From the NCBI GenBank assembly GCA_003241285.1, contig QFOT01000021.1:1-20548 (forward strand): 20,548 nt of DNA, written 5' to 3'. A model generated the notes under the pieces. The model saw only the letters and a list, made by a program, of their open reading frames with translations. It was not told the DNA's origin and did not search any database. The DNA comes from Micavibrio aeruginosavorus (lineage in GTDB: Bacteria; Pseudomonadota; Alphaproteobacteria; Micavibrionales; Micavibrionaceae). The position numbers and the translations under genes were made by a program. Shown one piece after another: positions 12,953-20,312 of this stretch (the first letter of the stretch is position 1; each line of letters starts with the position of its first letter).

Positions 12953-15259
12953 ATGTTGTCCCGTAATCTGGAACAAACTCTCCATAAAGCCCTTGCAGCG
13001 GCCAATGCACGGTTGCATGAATTTGCAACATTGGAGCATTTGCTATTAGCGCTTGTCGAAGATCAGGATGCCATGGCCGTTCTTCGTTCCTGCGGCGTCC
13101 CGCTTTCCGACCTTAAATTACAAATCGAAAACTATCTCGATAATGAACTTACCTACCTGATCAGTGGAGGCAGCGTTGAGGCTAAGCCGACAACGGCATT
13201 CCAGCGTGTTTTGCAACGTGCTGCCATCCATGTCCAGTCTTCAGGTCGCGAGGAGGTGACGGGAGCGAATGTCCTTGTGGCTCTGTTTTCCGAACGGGAA
13301 AGTCATGCCGTCCATTTTCTGCAGGAACATGAAATGACCCGTTTTGATGCGGTCAATTATATCAGCCACGGTATTGCCAAGGTCCCGGGTGCCGGAGAAA
13401 CCCCGCGCCTTCCTCGCGGGGCTGATCCAATGTCATCTGATGAGAAACCTGCCAAAACAGGCCGTGAAGCTCTAGATGCCTATTGCACAAATTTGAACGA
13501 GAAGGCGCAAAAAGGAAAAATCGATCCGCTGGTCGGGCGTGAGAAAGAAGTTGATCGAACTATTCAGATCCTTTGCCGTCGCAGCAAAAACAACCCGCTT
13601 TATGTCGGGGATCCGGGAGTTGGCAAAACGGCGATTGCCGAAGGTCTCGCCAAGAAAATTATTGATAAGGAAGTGCCTGAAGTTCTCGAAGACTGCACAA
13701 TTTTCTCGCTCGACATGGGAGCCCTGCTTGCTGGAACCCGTTACCGGGGGGATTTTGAAGAGCGCTTAAAGGCTGTAATTACCGAGCTTCAGAATATGGA
13801 CAACGTGGTTTTGTTTATTGATGAGATTCATACAATCATCGGCGCGGGTGCAACATCGGGCGGAGCGATGGATGCTTCTAACCTGTTAAAACCAGCTCTT
13901 GCAAATGGTTCACTACGCTGTGTCGGCTCGACTACTTATAAGGAATATCGCAATCATTTTGAAAAAGACCGGGCACTGGCTCGTCGTTTCCAGAAGATTG
14001 ATGTTCATGAGCCAAGTCTTGACGACGCAATCCGCATTCTCAAAGGCTTGAAGCCTTACTATGAGAAACACCATAATGTGAAATATACGATGGAGGCTAT
14101 TAAAGCTGCTGTCGAATTGTCGGCACGTTATATAGGTGACCGTAAATTACCAGATAAAGCCATTGATATAATTGACGAAGTAGGCGCAGCACAAATGCTT
14201 CTACCTGCAGCAAAACGAAAAAAAACCATTGGCCTTAAAGACATAGAAGGCGTAGTGGCAGCTATTGCCAGAGTACCCGCCAAAGCTGTTTCAAAGGATG
14301 ATCGTCAGGTTTTGCAGACTTTAGAGCGGGATCTGAAAACCATGGTTTTTGATCAGGATGCAGCAATCCAGATTTTGTCGGACTCAATCAAGATGGCCCG
14401 GGCCGGTTTGCGCGATCCTGAAAAACCGATTGGCTCTTATTTATTCTCAGGTCCGACGGGCGTAGGTAAAACCGAAGTCGCGAAGCAGATGGCCAAGACT
14501 CTCGGCATAGAAATGATCCGTTTCGACATGTCGGAATATATGGAAAGACATGCCGTTTCCCGACTAATAGGCGCCCCGCCGGGATATGTTGGCTTTGAAC
14601 AAGGCGGTCTATTGACCGACAAGATTGATCAGCACCCGCATTGTGTGCTTCTTTTGGATGAAATAGAAAAAGCGCACCCGGATCTTTTCAATCTTTTATT
14701 GCAGGTCATGGATTATGGTCGATTGACGGATAACAACGGTAAAAACATTGATTTCCGCAATGTTATCCTGATTATGACGACGAACGCTGGGGCAAGCCAG
14801 ATGGCCAAAGCGCCTTTGGGCTTTGAATCGAACCGCCGGGTCGAGGACGATCAGGAAGAAATCAAACGCCTGTTCACGCCTGAATTCAGAAACCGCCTCG
14901 ATGCGATCGTTCCTTTTGCTGCACTGGGCAAAGAAACGGTCATGCGCGTTGTCGATAAATTCGTCATGCAGTTAGAGGCTCAGTTGGCTGAAAAAAATGT
15001 CACTATTACCCTGACGGATAAGGCGAGAGCTTACCTCGCCGAACTCGGATATGATCCTTCAATGGGGGCAAGGCCTCTGGGACGTGTCATCCAAGATAAA
15101 ATTAAGAAGCCGCTCGCTGAAGAACTTCTTTTTGGCAAGCTGGTGAATGGCGGGGCGGTTATGATCGACTACGATAGCGAGAAACTGCATTTTTCCTATA
15201 AATCGGAAAAAATTCGCAAAAATACAGAAGAAAGTGCGGATACGGAAACCGTCGAATGA
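12953..15259 (+). CDS. clpA: ATP-dependent Clp protease ATP-binding subunit ClpA
   Basis: AAA+ unfoldase that feeds substrates to ClpP. The length (768) and order are standard: an N-domain (about 1-145) that binds ClpS; AAA module 1 with Walker A GDPGVGKTA, Walker B VVLFIDEIH and an arginine-finger region near RALARRFQKI; and AAA module 2 with Walker A GPTGVGKTE, Walker B CVLLLDEIEKAHP and sensor 2 in GARPLGRVIQ. The short middle region without long coiled coils separates it from ClpB/ClpC. A loop with LGFES before the TPEFRNRLD motif is at the position of the ClpP-binding IGL/F tripeptide. An AAGGG ribosome site lies 8 bases upstream. Its stop overlaps the next gene's start (ATGA), so the response regulator gene is translationally coupled. 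Confidence 0.97.
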   Translation: MLSRNLEQTLHKALAAANARLHEFATLEHLLLALVEDQDAMAVLRSCGVPLSDLKLQIENYLDNELTYLISGGSVEAKPTTAFQRVLQRAAIHVQSSGREEVTGANVLVALFSERESHAVHFLQEHEMTRFDAVNYISHGIAKVPGAGETPRLPRGADPMSSDEKPAKTGREALDAYCTNLNEKAQKGKIDPLVGREKEVDRTIQILCRRSKNNPLYVGDPGVGKTAIAEGLAKKIIDKEVPEVLEDCTIFSLDMGALLAGTRYRGDFEERLKAVITELQNMDNVVLFIDEIHTIIGAGATSGGAMDASNLLKPALANGSLRCVGSTTYKEYRNHFEKDRALARRFQKIDVHEPSLDDAIRILKGLKPYYEKHHNVKYTMEAIKAAVELSARYIGDRKLPDKAIDIIDEVGAAQMLLPAAKRKKTIGLKDIEGVVAAIARVPAKAVSKDDRQVLQTLERDLKTMVFDQDAAIQILSDSIKMARAGLRDPEKPIGSYLFSGPTGVGKTEVAKQMAKTLGIEMIRFDMSEYMERHAVSRLIGAPPGYVGFEQGGLLTDKIDQHPHCVLLLDEIEKAHPDLFNLLLQVMDYGRLTDNNGKNIDFRNVILIMTTNAGASQMAKAPLGFESNRRVEDDQEEIKRLFTPEFRNRLDAIVPFAALGKETVMRVVDKFVMQLEAQLAEKNVTITLTDKARAYLAELGYDPSMGARPLGRVIQDKIKKPLAEELLFGKLVNGGAVMIDYDSEKLHFSYKSEKIRKNTEESADTETVE

Positions 15260-16113
15260 GTGAAGCCCCTTTGATACTTATCGCCGATAATTCTACGGTA
15301 AGTCGTGAATATATTGCCAATATACTTATCCCCGCGGGTTATCGTGTTATGCAATCTGTTGATGGCGGGTCAGCTTTAAAAGTTGTCAGGGAGCATGATG
15401 TATCGCTGGCTATTATCGACCATTATATGGAGCCCTATGGTGGGCTGGAATTCGCAAAAGAGGTGACTGCCAGCGATTTCGGCTTACCAATGCTGATGGT
15501 AACAAAAGAAGAGACTTCCGATCTTCTGCTAGAGTTGTCCCGTCACGGTGTCCACCATCTTTTAAAGAAACCGGTCGAGCCAAAGCGTCTTCTTGAAACA
15601 ATTCGTCGGCTTTTACGTGAAAAATCCCCGGGGATTGAAGATATTTCCCATGGCGAAGCCATTGAGATTGCTAAATCCACCTACTCTCATGACGAATTAA
15701 TGAAAAAAACGCTGGATTTAGCCCTAAAAAACGTCACTACGGGGCAAGGGGGGCCTTTTAGTGCCATTATTGTTGATCAGCAAGGCCGGATATTAGGTGA
15801 AGGCAGCAACAGGTCGACATTTCGTGCCGATCCTATTGCTCATGCGGAAGTTATGGCGATCCGTCAGGCAACTGAGAAAATGGATAGCTTGAGCCTCTAT
15901 AATTGTATCTTGTACTCTTCGAGTGAGCCGACCAAAATTGGCAGAGCCTTGATTGACAGCGTTGGGATTGCAAGGGTCTATTACGGATTGTCGAGCGAAG
16001 AGGTGGCGGGATTGTTTCCTGCCAAGGAATTTAAAAATGCTGCATACGAGCAATTTAAAAAGGATGCAGCATTGGAAATGTTAGCCGCAGCAAAAGCGCA
16101 TCAGCCCGAATAA
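15256..16113 (+). CDS. response regulator receiver domain fused to a deaminase-fold domain lacking zinc cysteines
   Basis: A 285-residue two-domain protein. Residues 1-122 are a CheY-like receiver with Asp11 in the acidic pocket, phospho-acceptor Asp55 (LAIIDHYMEP), Thr83 and Lys105 before Pro106. Residues 135-285 resemble nucleoside/guanine deaminases of the CDA fold: GGPFSAIIVDQQGRILGEG, then His196-Ala-Glu198 (zinc ligand and proton shuttle). The usual second motif, SCEPCxxC, reads SSEPTKIG at 222-229, so both cysteine ligands are replaced (Thr226, Gly229) and zinc-dependent deamination is not expected. The C-terminal VYYGLSS...FPAKEF region is as in GuaD-like enzymes. The start overlaps the clpA stop by four bases. 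No histidine kinase is near. It is probably a non-catalytic ligand- or protein-binding output domain; that role is inferred. Confidence 0.88.
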   Translation: MSEAPLILIADNSTVSREYIANILIPAGYRVMQSVDGGSALKVVREHDVSLAIIDHYMEPYGGLEFAKEVTASDFGLPMLMVTKEETSDLLLELSRHGVHHLLKKPVEPKRLLETIRRLLREKSPGIEDISHGEAIEIAKSTYSHDELMKKTLDLALKNVTTGQGGPFSAIIVDQQGRILGEGSNRSTFRADPIAHAEVMAIRQATEKMDSLSLYNCILYSSSEPTKIGRALIDSVGIARVYYGLSSEEVAGLFPAKEFKNAAYEQFKKDAALEMLAAAKAHQPE

Positions 16114-16136
16114 TTTCTGGAGTTATTTCATAAGTT

Positions 16137-16559
16137 ATGGTTATTGTTCTGGCCATGACTGAGTTAATACGAGTGTTAAGACATGATCCGAATTGGAAGG
16201 GCCTTTGCGACGTAGCGCGGCGATCTTTCAGGAATTGGGATCCAAGTCCGTTATCAGACGAATGCCGTGAATATTATATTCTTCAAAAGAGTGGAAATAT
16301 TGTTGGAACGGTTACGGCGGATATTGGCGAGGAAACTGACGCTTATTTAAATGATGTAGCCATTCATCCGCATGCGCGACGGCAGGGTCTTGGTCTCGAA
16401 ATGATGGCACATCTTGATAGACGCTTATCCAGCCGGTTTCAAATGGCATGGCTTATGACGGAGCCTAAGAATATCGATTTTTATCATGCCGCAGGCTTTG
16501 TTCGTGACGGAACGAGTACGGCAATCAGCATGGTTATGATGTTGAAGCGCTATGGTTAA
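16137..16559 (+). CDS. GNAT family N-acetyltransferase
   Basis: A 140-residue acetyl-CoA-dependent acyltransferase of unknown substrate. Motif A is clear in LNDVAIHPHARRQGLGLEMM, with RRQGLG forming the pyrophosphate-binding loop. The following MTEPKNIDFYHAAGFVRDG is motif B with the typical FY-x-x-x-GF signature. The first ATG at 16137 is bounded upstream by an in-frame TAA at 16131; ATG 16155 (MTELIRV) is an alternative start. A GGAG lies 14 bases before the first ATG, which is long. Only 23 bases separate it from the response regulator gene, so it likely belongs to the clpS-clpA transcript. It overlaps the convergent RidA-family gene by four bases at the palindromic TTAA containing both stops. 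Confidence 0.9.
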   Translation: MVIVLAMTELIRVLRHDPNWKGLCDVARRSFRNWDPSPLSDECREYYILQKSGNIVGTVTADIGEETDAYLNDVAIHPHARRQGLGLEMMAHLDRRLSSRFQMAWLMTEPKNIDFYHAAGFVRDGTSTAISMVMMLKRYG

Positions 16560-17023
16560 ATTTTAATCTCGAATATCGCGTCAATTTCCACCGCCACACC
16601 AAAAGGCAGGCTGGCGACGCCAACTGCCGCTCTGGAATGCTTACCAATATCACCAAGCACTGCCACAATGAGCTCAGAGGCGCCATTGATCACGGCTGGC
16701 TGCTGATCGAAATCCGGGGTTCCATTAACAAAGCCGCCGAGGCGGACACAGCGAATGATTTTCGACCAATCGCCTTCAATAGCTGCCTTGGCTTGGGCCA
16801 GTATATTCAAAGCACAGGCCTTGGACGCTTCCTGACCTTGCTCGATAGAAAGGCTTTCACCCAGCCGGCCTATATGCAATTTCTCTCCATTCAGGAATGG
16901 GATCTGGCCTGCGATAAAGATATGCGAGCCGCTAATGACATAAGGAACATAAGACGCGGCAGGCAGGGCCGGTGCCGGCAGGGAAAGCCCAAGAGAGGAT
17001 AATTCTTTTTCGGGGTCGATCAT
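16556..17023 (-). CDS. RidA/YjgF family protein
   Basis: A 155-residue member of the RidA (YjgF/YER057c/UK114) superfamily, which includes enamine/imine deaminases that clear reactive 2-aminoacrylate. The sequence shows ISGSHIFIAGQIPF near the N-terminus, WSKIIRCVRLGGFVNG in the middle, and the signature HSRAAVGVASLPFGVAVEIDAIFE at the C-terminus, including the conserved Arg that binds the substrate carboxylate. The N-terminal LSLPAPALPAASYVPY is typical of the YjgF-like subgroup with longer proteins (about 150 residues) often seen in alphaproteobacteria, whose exact substrate is unknown. The start ATG 17023 has AGGA about 9 bases upstream. It is monocistronic and convergent with the GNAT gene. 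Confidence 0.92.
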   Translation of the reverse strand: MIDPEKELSSLGLSLPAPALPAASYVPYVISGSHIFIAGQIPFLNGEKLHIGRLGESLSIEQGQEASKACALNILAQAKAAIEGDWSKIIRCVRLGGFVNGTPDFDQQPAVINGASELIVAVLGDIGKHSRAAVGVASLPFGVAVEIDAIFEIKI

Positions 17024-17100
17024 TGTCTTGAATCCTGAATTGCCTTGATTTCCAATCGGTTTTAAGCCAGTAAAGACATGAGTTAAAGGATTATTTTACC

Positions 17101-17493
17101 ATGGGAATTCTAAGCCTTTTCAGCGCGCAATCGCCTGCGCATATATGGTTCGTGACATTGTTTTCGGGTGCGAAAAGAATAGGACAGGATTCGCTGGGCA
17201 ATACTTATTATGAAGCGTCCCCGCGCAAAGGGTATAAGCGCAACCGTCGCTGGGTCATCTATAAAGGTGAGGTTGAAGCTTCCCGCGTGCCGCCAGAATG
17301 GCATGGCTGGTTGCATTACCAGACTGACGAAGCACCGAGTGCGGATCAATCATTCCGCCGGAACTGGCAAAAACCGTATATTCCTAATGAAACGGGGACT
17401 GATAATGCATACCGCCCGCCGGGTCATATTCTGGAAGGCGGCAAACGCGATAAAGCGACAGGCGATTATAAAGCCTGGACGCCGCCACAATAA
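17101..17493 (+). CDS. NADH:ubiquinone oxidoreductase 17.2 kDa accessory subunit (NDUFA12 family)
   Basis: Accessory subunit of respiratory complex I, found in mitochondria and alphaproteobacteria and located at the junction between the peripheral arm and the membrane. The 130-residue protein has the family features: an N-terminal helix, then KRIGQDSLGNTYYE, the RRWVIYKGEVEASRVPPEWHGWLHY core, and a C-terminal PPGHILEGGKRDKATGDYKAW. It is preceded by an AAGGA ribosome site. The next gene, an MlaD-type protein, starts 18 bases later, so the genes are co-transcribed. This gene is a useful taxonomic marker for the window. Confidence 0.95.
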   Translation: MGILSLFSAQSPAHIWFVTLFSGAKRIGQDSLGNTYYEASPRKGYKRNRRWVIYKGEVEASRVPPEWHGWLHYQTDEAPSADQSFRRNWQKPYIPNETGTDNAYRPPGHILEGGKRDKATGDYKAWTPPQ

Positions 17494-17511
17494 TAAAGGG
17501 AAAAATTTAAG

Positions 17512-18015
17512 ATGAAACGTAATGTAGTTGAAACAGTTCTGGGCGCGGTTGTAATTATCGGCGCGCTGGTTTTTCTTACCTTTAGCTACAAAACGTCGAA
17601 TACCGGAGATGTCACCGGTTATCGTGTCACGGCTGATTTCTCTGATATTGGCGGCCTTAAAGTCGGCGATGAAGTTCAAGTCAGCGGCGTCAAGGTTGGG
17701 CAGATAGCTGGAATAGCCCTCGACCCAAAAGCATATCTCGCCCGGGTCACGATTGAGGTCGGACAGAATATCAAATTGCCGTCCGACACGGCTGCCCTGA
17801 TCAGCTCGACCAGCCTGCTCGGTGGAAAATATCTGCAACTGGAACCGGGCGGTGCGGAAGATTATATAGAGAATAACGGACGTATTGAATTCACACAGGC
17901 ACCGCAAAATCTTGAACAATTGCTGGGCAAGTTTATCTTCAGTGTCAGCGATAAAAAAGATGAGGCTGAAGCGCCAACCGACGGCGCGGTACCTGCTGAG
18001 CCAGCATCTCCTTAA
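17512..18015 (+). CDS. mlaD: MlaD-type MCE domain protein (outer-membrane lipid asymmetry ABC transporter, substrate-binding component)
   Basis: Periplasmic, membrane-anchored component of the Mla phospholipid transporter, which keeps lipid asymmetry in the outer membrane. An N-terminal helix (VVETVLGAVVIIGALVFLTF, about 5-24) anchors the protein. One MCE domain follows: YRVTADFSDIGGLKVGDEVQVSGVKVGQI, then VTIEVGQNIKLPSDTAALISSTSLLGGKYLQLEPGG with the usual Leu-Gly-Gly. The C-terminus is short, acidic and Ala/Pro-rich. 167 residues is normal. An AGGGA ribosome site lies about 10 bases before ATG. Genes for MlaE, MlaF and MlaC are not in the window; in alphaproteobacteria they are often elsewhere. 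Confidence 0.92.
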   Translation: MKRNVVETVLGAVVIIGALVFLTFSYKTSNTGDVTGYRVTADFSDIGGLKVGDEVQVSGVKVGQIAGIALDPKAYLARVTIEVGQNIKLPSDTAALISSTSLLGGKYLQLEPGGAEDYIENNGRIEFTQAPQNLEQLLGKFIFSVSDKKDEAEAPTDGAVPAEPASP

Positions 18016-18040
18016 CATTTTAGATAAAGGTAGTGACAGC

Positions 18041-18874
18041 GTGCGTGGAATTTTTTTGAACAAAAAAAATATCTATCGCCTTATATGCCTGTCAGTGATC
18101 AAGAAGGTTATTTTCCTTCTGGTATTTCTTTATTCATCCAATGCTTTCGCATTGGCCTACGAAGATTATCCTGTCGTCAAACTTCGGTCCCTCGACAAAA
18201 TTACCGCGCGCACGATGACATTCGAAGCCAAAGTCGGATCAACGGTTCGCTTCGGTGAAATCTATATAAAGGTTCAGGCGTGCCGTAAGCCGCCGCCGGT
18301 CGAAAAATCAGAAGCGGCTTCTTTCCTGCAGGTCTGGCAAAGCAATGACGAGCAGAAAACTTCCAAATGGATTTTTTCGGGCTGGATGTTTGCCTCTTCT
18401 CCGGCGCTCTCTGCCATGAACCATCCGGTTTATGATGTATGGGTGCTCGATTGTCTGGGCCGGGATCCGGAGCCAATCCCGCCGCCGGAGGAAAATACGT
18501 CAGGCGTCCAGACACCGGCAACCGATGGCGAAGCGCCCGATGCCGTGCCGCCCCCGGTCGAGCCGGATACTCAGCAGCAAATTGACGGCGCGGTAAGTCG
18601 TGAGGAAGACCCAGGCGCGTTCGAGGGTCAGGGAGCGCAAGTGCCTGCTGACTCTGTTTCTCAGGAATCCGTGCCATCGTCGAATATGCCGCCGGAATCC
18701 GTGCCGGTTTACACGCCGCCAGCAGTTACAACCGATGAGTATCGCGATGAAACGCCTTTGGATGATTCGTCGCCTGTCGATGATACAATGACGCAGCCTG
18801 CAGTGCCGGAAACGCTTGAGCCGCAAACAGCGCCTGCGCCTGAAACACAGCAGGAATTCGAAGGCATTTACTAA
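18041..18874 (+). CDS. DUF2155 domain protein with Pro/Glu-rich C-terminal tail
   Basis: A 277-residue exported protein. The reading frame is open from 17885, but that part overlaps mlaD in another frame. I chose GTG 18041 because AAAGG lies about 10 bases upstream and the start leads into a signal peptide (VIKKVIFLLVFLYSSNAFA). The DUF2155 core is next: KLRSLDKITARTMTFEAKVG, RFGEIYIKVQACRKPPPVE, ASFLQVWQ, KWIFSGWMFASSPALSAMNHPVYDVWVLDC. Two cysteines could form a disulfide. From about residue 145 the rest is low-complexity Pro/Glu/Gln/Asp-rich sequence, a longer tail than usual. The function of DUF2155 is unknown. In many alphaproteobacteria this gene follows NDUFA12 and precedes aat; here aat is absent and a tRNA follows. 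Confidence 0.88.
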   Translation: MRGIFLNKKNIYRLICLSVIKKVIFLLVFLYSSNAFALAYEDYPVVKLRSLDKITARTMTFEAKVGSTVRFGEIYIKVQACRKPPPVEKSEAASFLQVWQSNDEQKTSKWIFSGWMFASSPALSAMNHPVYDVWVLDCLGRDPEPIPPPEENTSGVQTPATDGEAPDAVPPPVEPDTQQQIDGAVSREEDPGAFEGQGAQVPADSVSQESVPSSNMPPESVPVYTPPAVTTDEYRDETPLDDSSPVDDTMTQPAVPETLEPQTAPAPETQQEFEGIY

Positions 18875-18964
18875 ATAAATTTTCTGATGAAAATCAAATA
18901 GGGCCCAAGGATTTCGAGGAAGGGTATCAGATCCGCTGAATCTGAAATTTGGGGAAAGATTAAA

Positions 18965-19039
18965 TGGAGCGGGCGAAGGGATTCGAACCCTCGGCCCCAA
19001 CCTTGGCAAGGTTGTGCTCTACCCCTGAGCTACGCCCGC
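18965..19039 (-). tRNA. tRNA-Gly (anticodon GCC)
   Basis: On the minus strand the sequence folds into a full cloverleaf: acceptor stem GCGGGCG/CGCCCGC, D arm GCTC-AGGGGTA-GAGC, anticodon stem CAACC/GGTTG around a TTGCCAA loop with GCC anticodon, and a T arm with TTCGAAT. The discriminator base is T and CCA is encoded (TGG at 18965-18967 on the plus strand). It reads glycine codons GGC and GGT. Confidence 0.98.
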
Positions 19040-19061
19040 GTCCTATTTAATGGGTAGGGGT

Positions 19062-19089
19062 TTTATAACCATCCGAACGGGAATTACAA
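19062..19089 (-). promoter_or_regulatory. promoter of tRNA-Gly
   Basis: On the minus strand TTGTAA (19084-19089), a 16-base spacer and TATAAA (19062-19067) lie about 22 bases before the mature tRNA 5' end. This fits a strong stable-RNA promoter. Confidence 0.6.
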
Positions 19090-19116
19090 GAAGAAAAAAC
19101 GATTTTTTATGAGATC

Positions 19117-19130
19117 CCTGCTTTCGCAGG
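19117..19130. repeat. small hairpin, CCTGC-TTTC-GCAGG
   Basis: CCTGC at 19117-19121 pairs with GCAGG at 19126-19130. On the minus strand the loop is GAAA, a stable GNRA tetraloop. It lies between the 93-residue gene (minus) and the tRNA promoter. No T-run follows directly. Possibly the 3' end of the upstream small operon or part of a dispersed REP-like element. Confidence 0.45.
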
Positions 19131-19147
19131 AAGAAGGGGCACAGCGT

Positions 19148-19429
19148 TTATGCGCCAACCTGGATCAGGGAAGTATAATAGCCCATTTGCTTACCCGTTT
19201 GCGGGTCTGGCTCTATGATAACAAGATTGCTCTTTAGCTCGACCCTGCGGGCATAGTCCTCGGGGAGCTCATAATGCATCAGCTCGTCTTCCTGCTCACC
19301 GTCTTTATAAACAAGCATGAGAAGTTTCTGATCGCGGAAATATTCAACCCTTTTTACTTCAGATGGAAGCTCCTGATCGCATACCATCACCAGATCACCT
19401 TCGGGTAAATGGCCCATCTGAATATTCAT
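19148..19429 (-). CDS. small hypothetical protein (93 aa)
   Basis: I do not recognise this family. The 93-residue protein is acidic, soluble and rich in beta-type patterns: DLVMVCDQELPSEVKRVEYF, KLLMLVYKDGEQEDELMHYELP, ELKSNLVIIEPD. Its overall shape suggests a small beta-barrel or sandwich. It starts at ATG 19429, just three bases after the stop of the 53-residue gene, so the two are one operon with probable translational coupling. Coding character is good. No metal or catalytic motif is visible. Confidence 0.78.
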   Translation of the reverse strand: MNIQMGHLPEGDLVMVCDQELPSEVKRVEYFRDQKLLMLVYKDGEQEDELMHYELPEDYARRVELKSNLVIIEPDPQTGKQMGYYTSLIQVGA

Positions 19430-19432
19430 GGC

Positions 19433-19594
19433 CTATATTCCCGGCCCTGAAATGATTGGCTGTGGCTGTGAAGGGGCAAGGTCTGGGGTCTGGCTTGGCA
19501 TTGACTGGATAGTCGGATCAATGCCGAGCTGCATCGGCCCTGCTGAAATCTGCCCGGTGATTTCGAATTGATTGGCTTTGCCAAAAACAGACAT
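19433..19594 (-). CDS. small hypothetical protein (53 aa), Pro/Gln-rich
   Basis: A 53-residue protein that begins MSVFGKANQFEITGQISAG and ends in a Pro/Gln/Ser-rich tail. It has GGGAG seven bases before its ATG and a good promoter upstream (19622-19650), so it is very likely translated although short. It precedes the 93-residue gene by three bases. No family or membrane segment is recognised. Confidence 0.7.
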   Translation of the reverse strand: MSVFGKANQFEITGQISAGPMQLGIDPTIQSMPSQTPDLAPSQPQPIISGPGI

Positions 19595-19621
19595 TTTGCT
19601 TCTCCCAGAAACGATATTTCA

Positions 19622-19650
19622 ATAATACATCAATTTACGGCCAGTTACAA
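19622..19650 (-). promoter_or_regulatory. promoter of the 53/93-residue small-gene operon
   Basis: On the minus strand TTGTAA (19645-19650), a 17-base spacer and TATTAT (19622-19627) lie about 28 bases before the start codon of the 53-residue gene at 19594. The -35 is identical to that of the tRNA-Gly promoter. Confidence 0.6.
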
Positions 19651-19747
19651 AACTTGTGGCTCTTTCAAATTGAGATTAGATCTTTAATCCGTGGTTTAAG
19701 TATTTTTACATACTAGCGATCAAATATTAACAAGGGTTTAAATCAGC

Positions 19748-20311
19748 ATGTCCTTAAGTTCACTTTCTGGGGAAAAGCCTGTGGGGAAATCTGTGGAAGA
19801 CGAAGCAGCTATGACTGCAGAAAAGCTTTTATCCTGTTTAAAGGCTTTAGGTATTGGCTTTACCTTATATAAGCACCGGGCCGTTTTCAGTGTGGGAGAA
19901 GCCAAGGATGTAGACGAGGCTATTCCGGGTGCCCATACGCGCAATCTTTTCGTGCGCGACAAAAAAGAACGCATGTTTCTGATTACGCTGATGGCGCATA
20001 CGAAAATAGATATGAAGAAATTGGCGGAGCTGCTTGGCGTCGGGCGGCTGTCTTTTGGTTCACCCGAACGCCTCGTGAAATATCTGGGTGTCACGCCGGG
20101 ATCGGTCACGCCGTTTTCAATTGTGAATGACAGGGGCCATCAGGTAACGCTTGTGCTCGATAAAGAGATGATGGACAACGATATCGTCAATTATCATCCG
20201 CTGGTCAATACAATGACAGTTGGATTAACGCCGAGTGATCTTTTGAAATTTCTTGAAAACTGCGGCTGCGTGCCACAGATTATGGACTTACAAGCAGCCA
20301 GCGGAGAATAA
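19748..20311 (+). CDS. proX: stand-alone prolyl-tRNA editing protein, ProXp-ala (YbaK/INS superfamily)
   Basis: Hydrolyses Ala mischarged on tRNA-Pro in trans. The 187-residue protein carries the ProXp-ala signature: LYKHRAVFSVGEAK, then IPGAHTRNLFVRDKKERMFLITL, LGVGRLSFGSPERLVKYLGVTPGSVTPFSIVND, and NYHPLVNTMTVGL near the C-terminus with the conserved His. The usual HTKNLFLKDKK reads HTRNLFVRDKK here, replacing two Lys by Arg. The N-terminus is about 20 residues longer than usual; ATG 19811 (MTAEKLL) is an alternative start nearer the family norm. A GGAG site inside the last codons serves the next gene, which starts one base after the stop. Confidence 0.9.
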   Translation: MSLSSLSGEKPVGKSVEDEAAMTAEKLLSCLKALGIGFTLYKHRAVFSVGEAKDVDEAIPGAHTRNLFVRDKKERMFLITLMAHTKIDMKKLAELLGVGRLSFGSPERLVKYLGVTPGSVTPFSIVNDRGHQVTLVLDKEMMDNDIVNYHPLVNTMTVGLTPSDLLKFLENCGCVPQIMDLQAASGE

Positions 20312-20312
20312 A

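Noticed and set aside
17885..18040. Extended N-terminus of the DUF2155 gene
   Set aside because: The extension overlaps mlaD in another frame. GTG 18041 has a ribosome site and leads straight into a signal peptide.
17350..18063. Minus-strand 237-codon frame across NDUFA12 and mlaD
   Set aside because: It lies opposite two confidently identified genes and its product has no family character.
18879..18894. ATTTTC/GAAAAT hairpin after the DUF2155 gene as terminator
   Set aside because: The stem is six almost pure A-T pairs and no T-run follows, so it is too weak to call.
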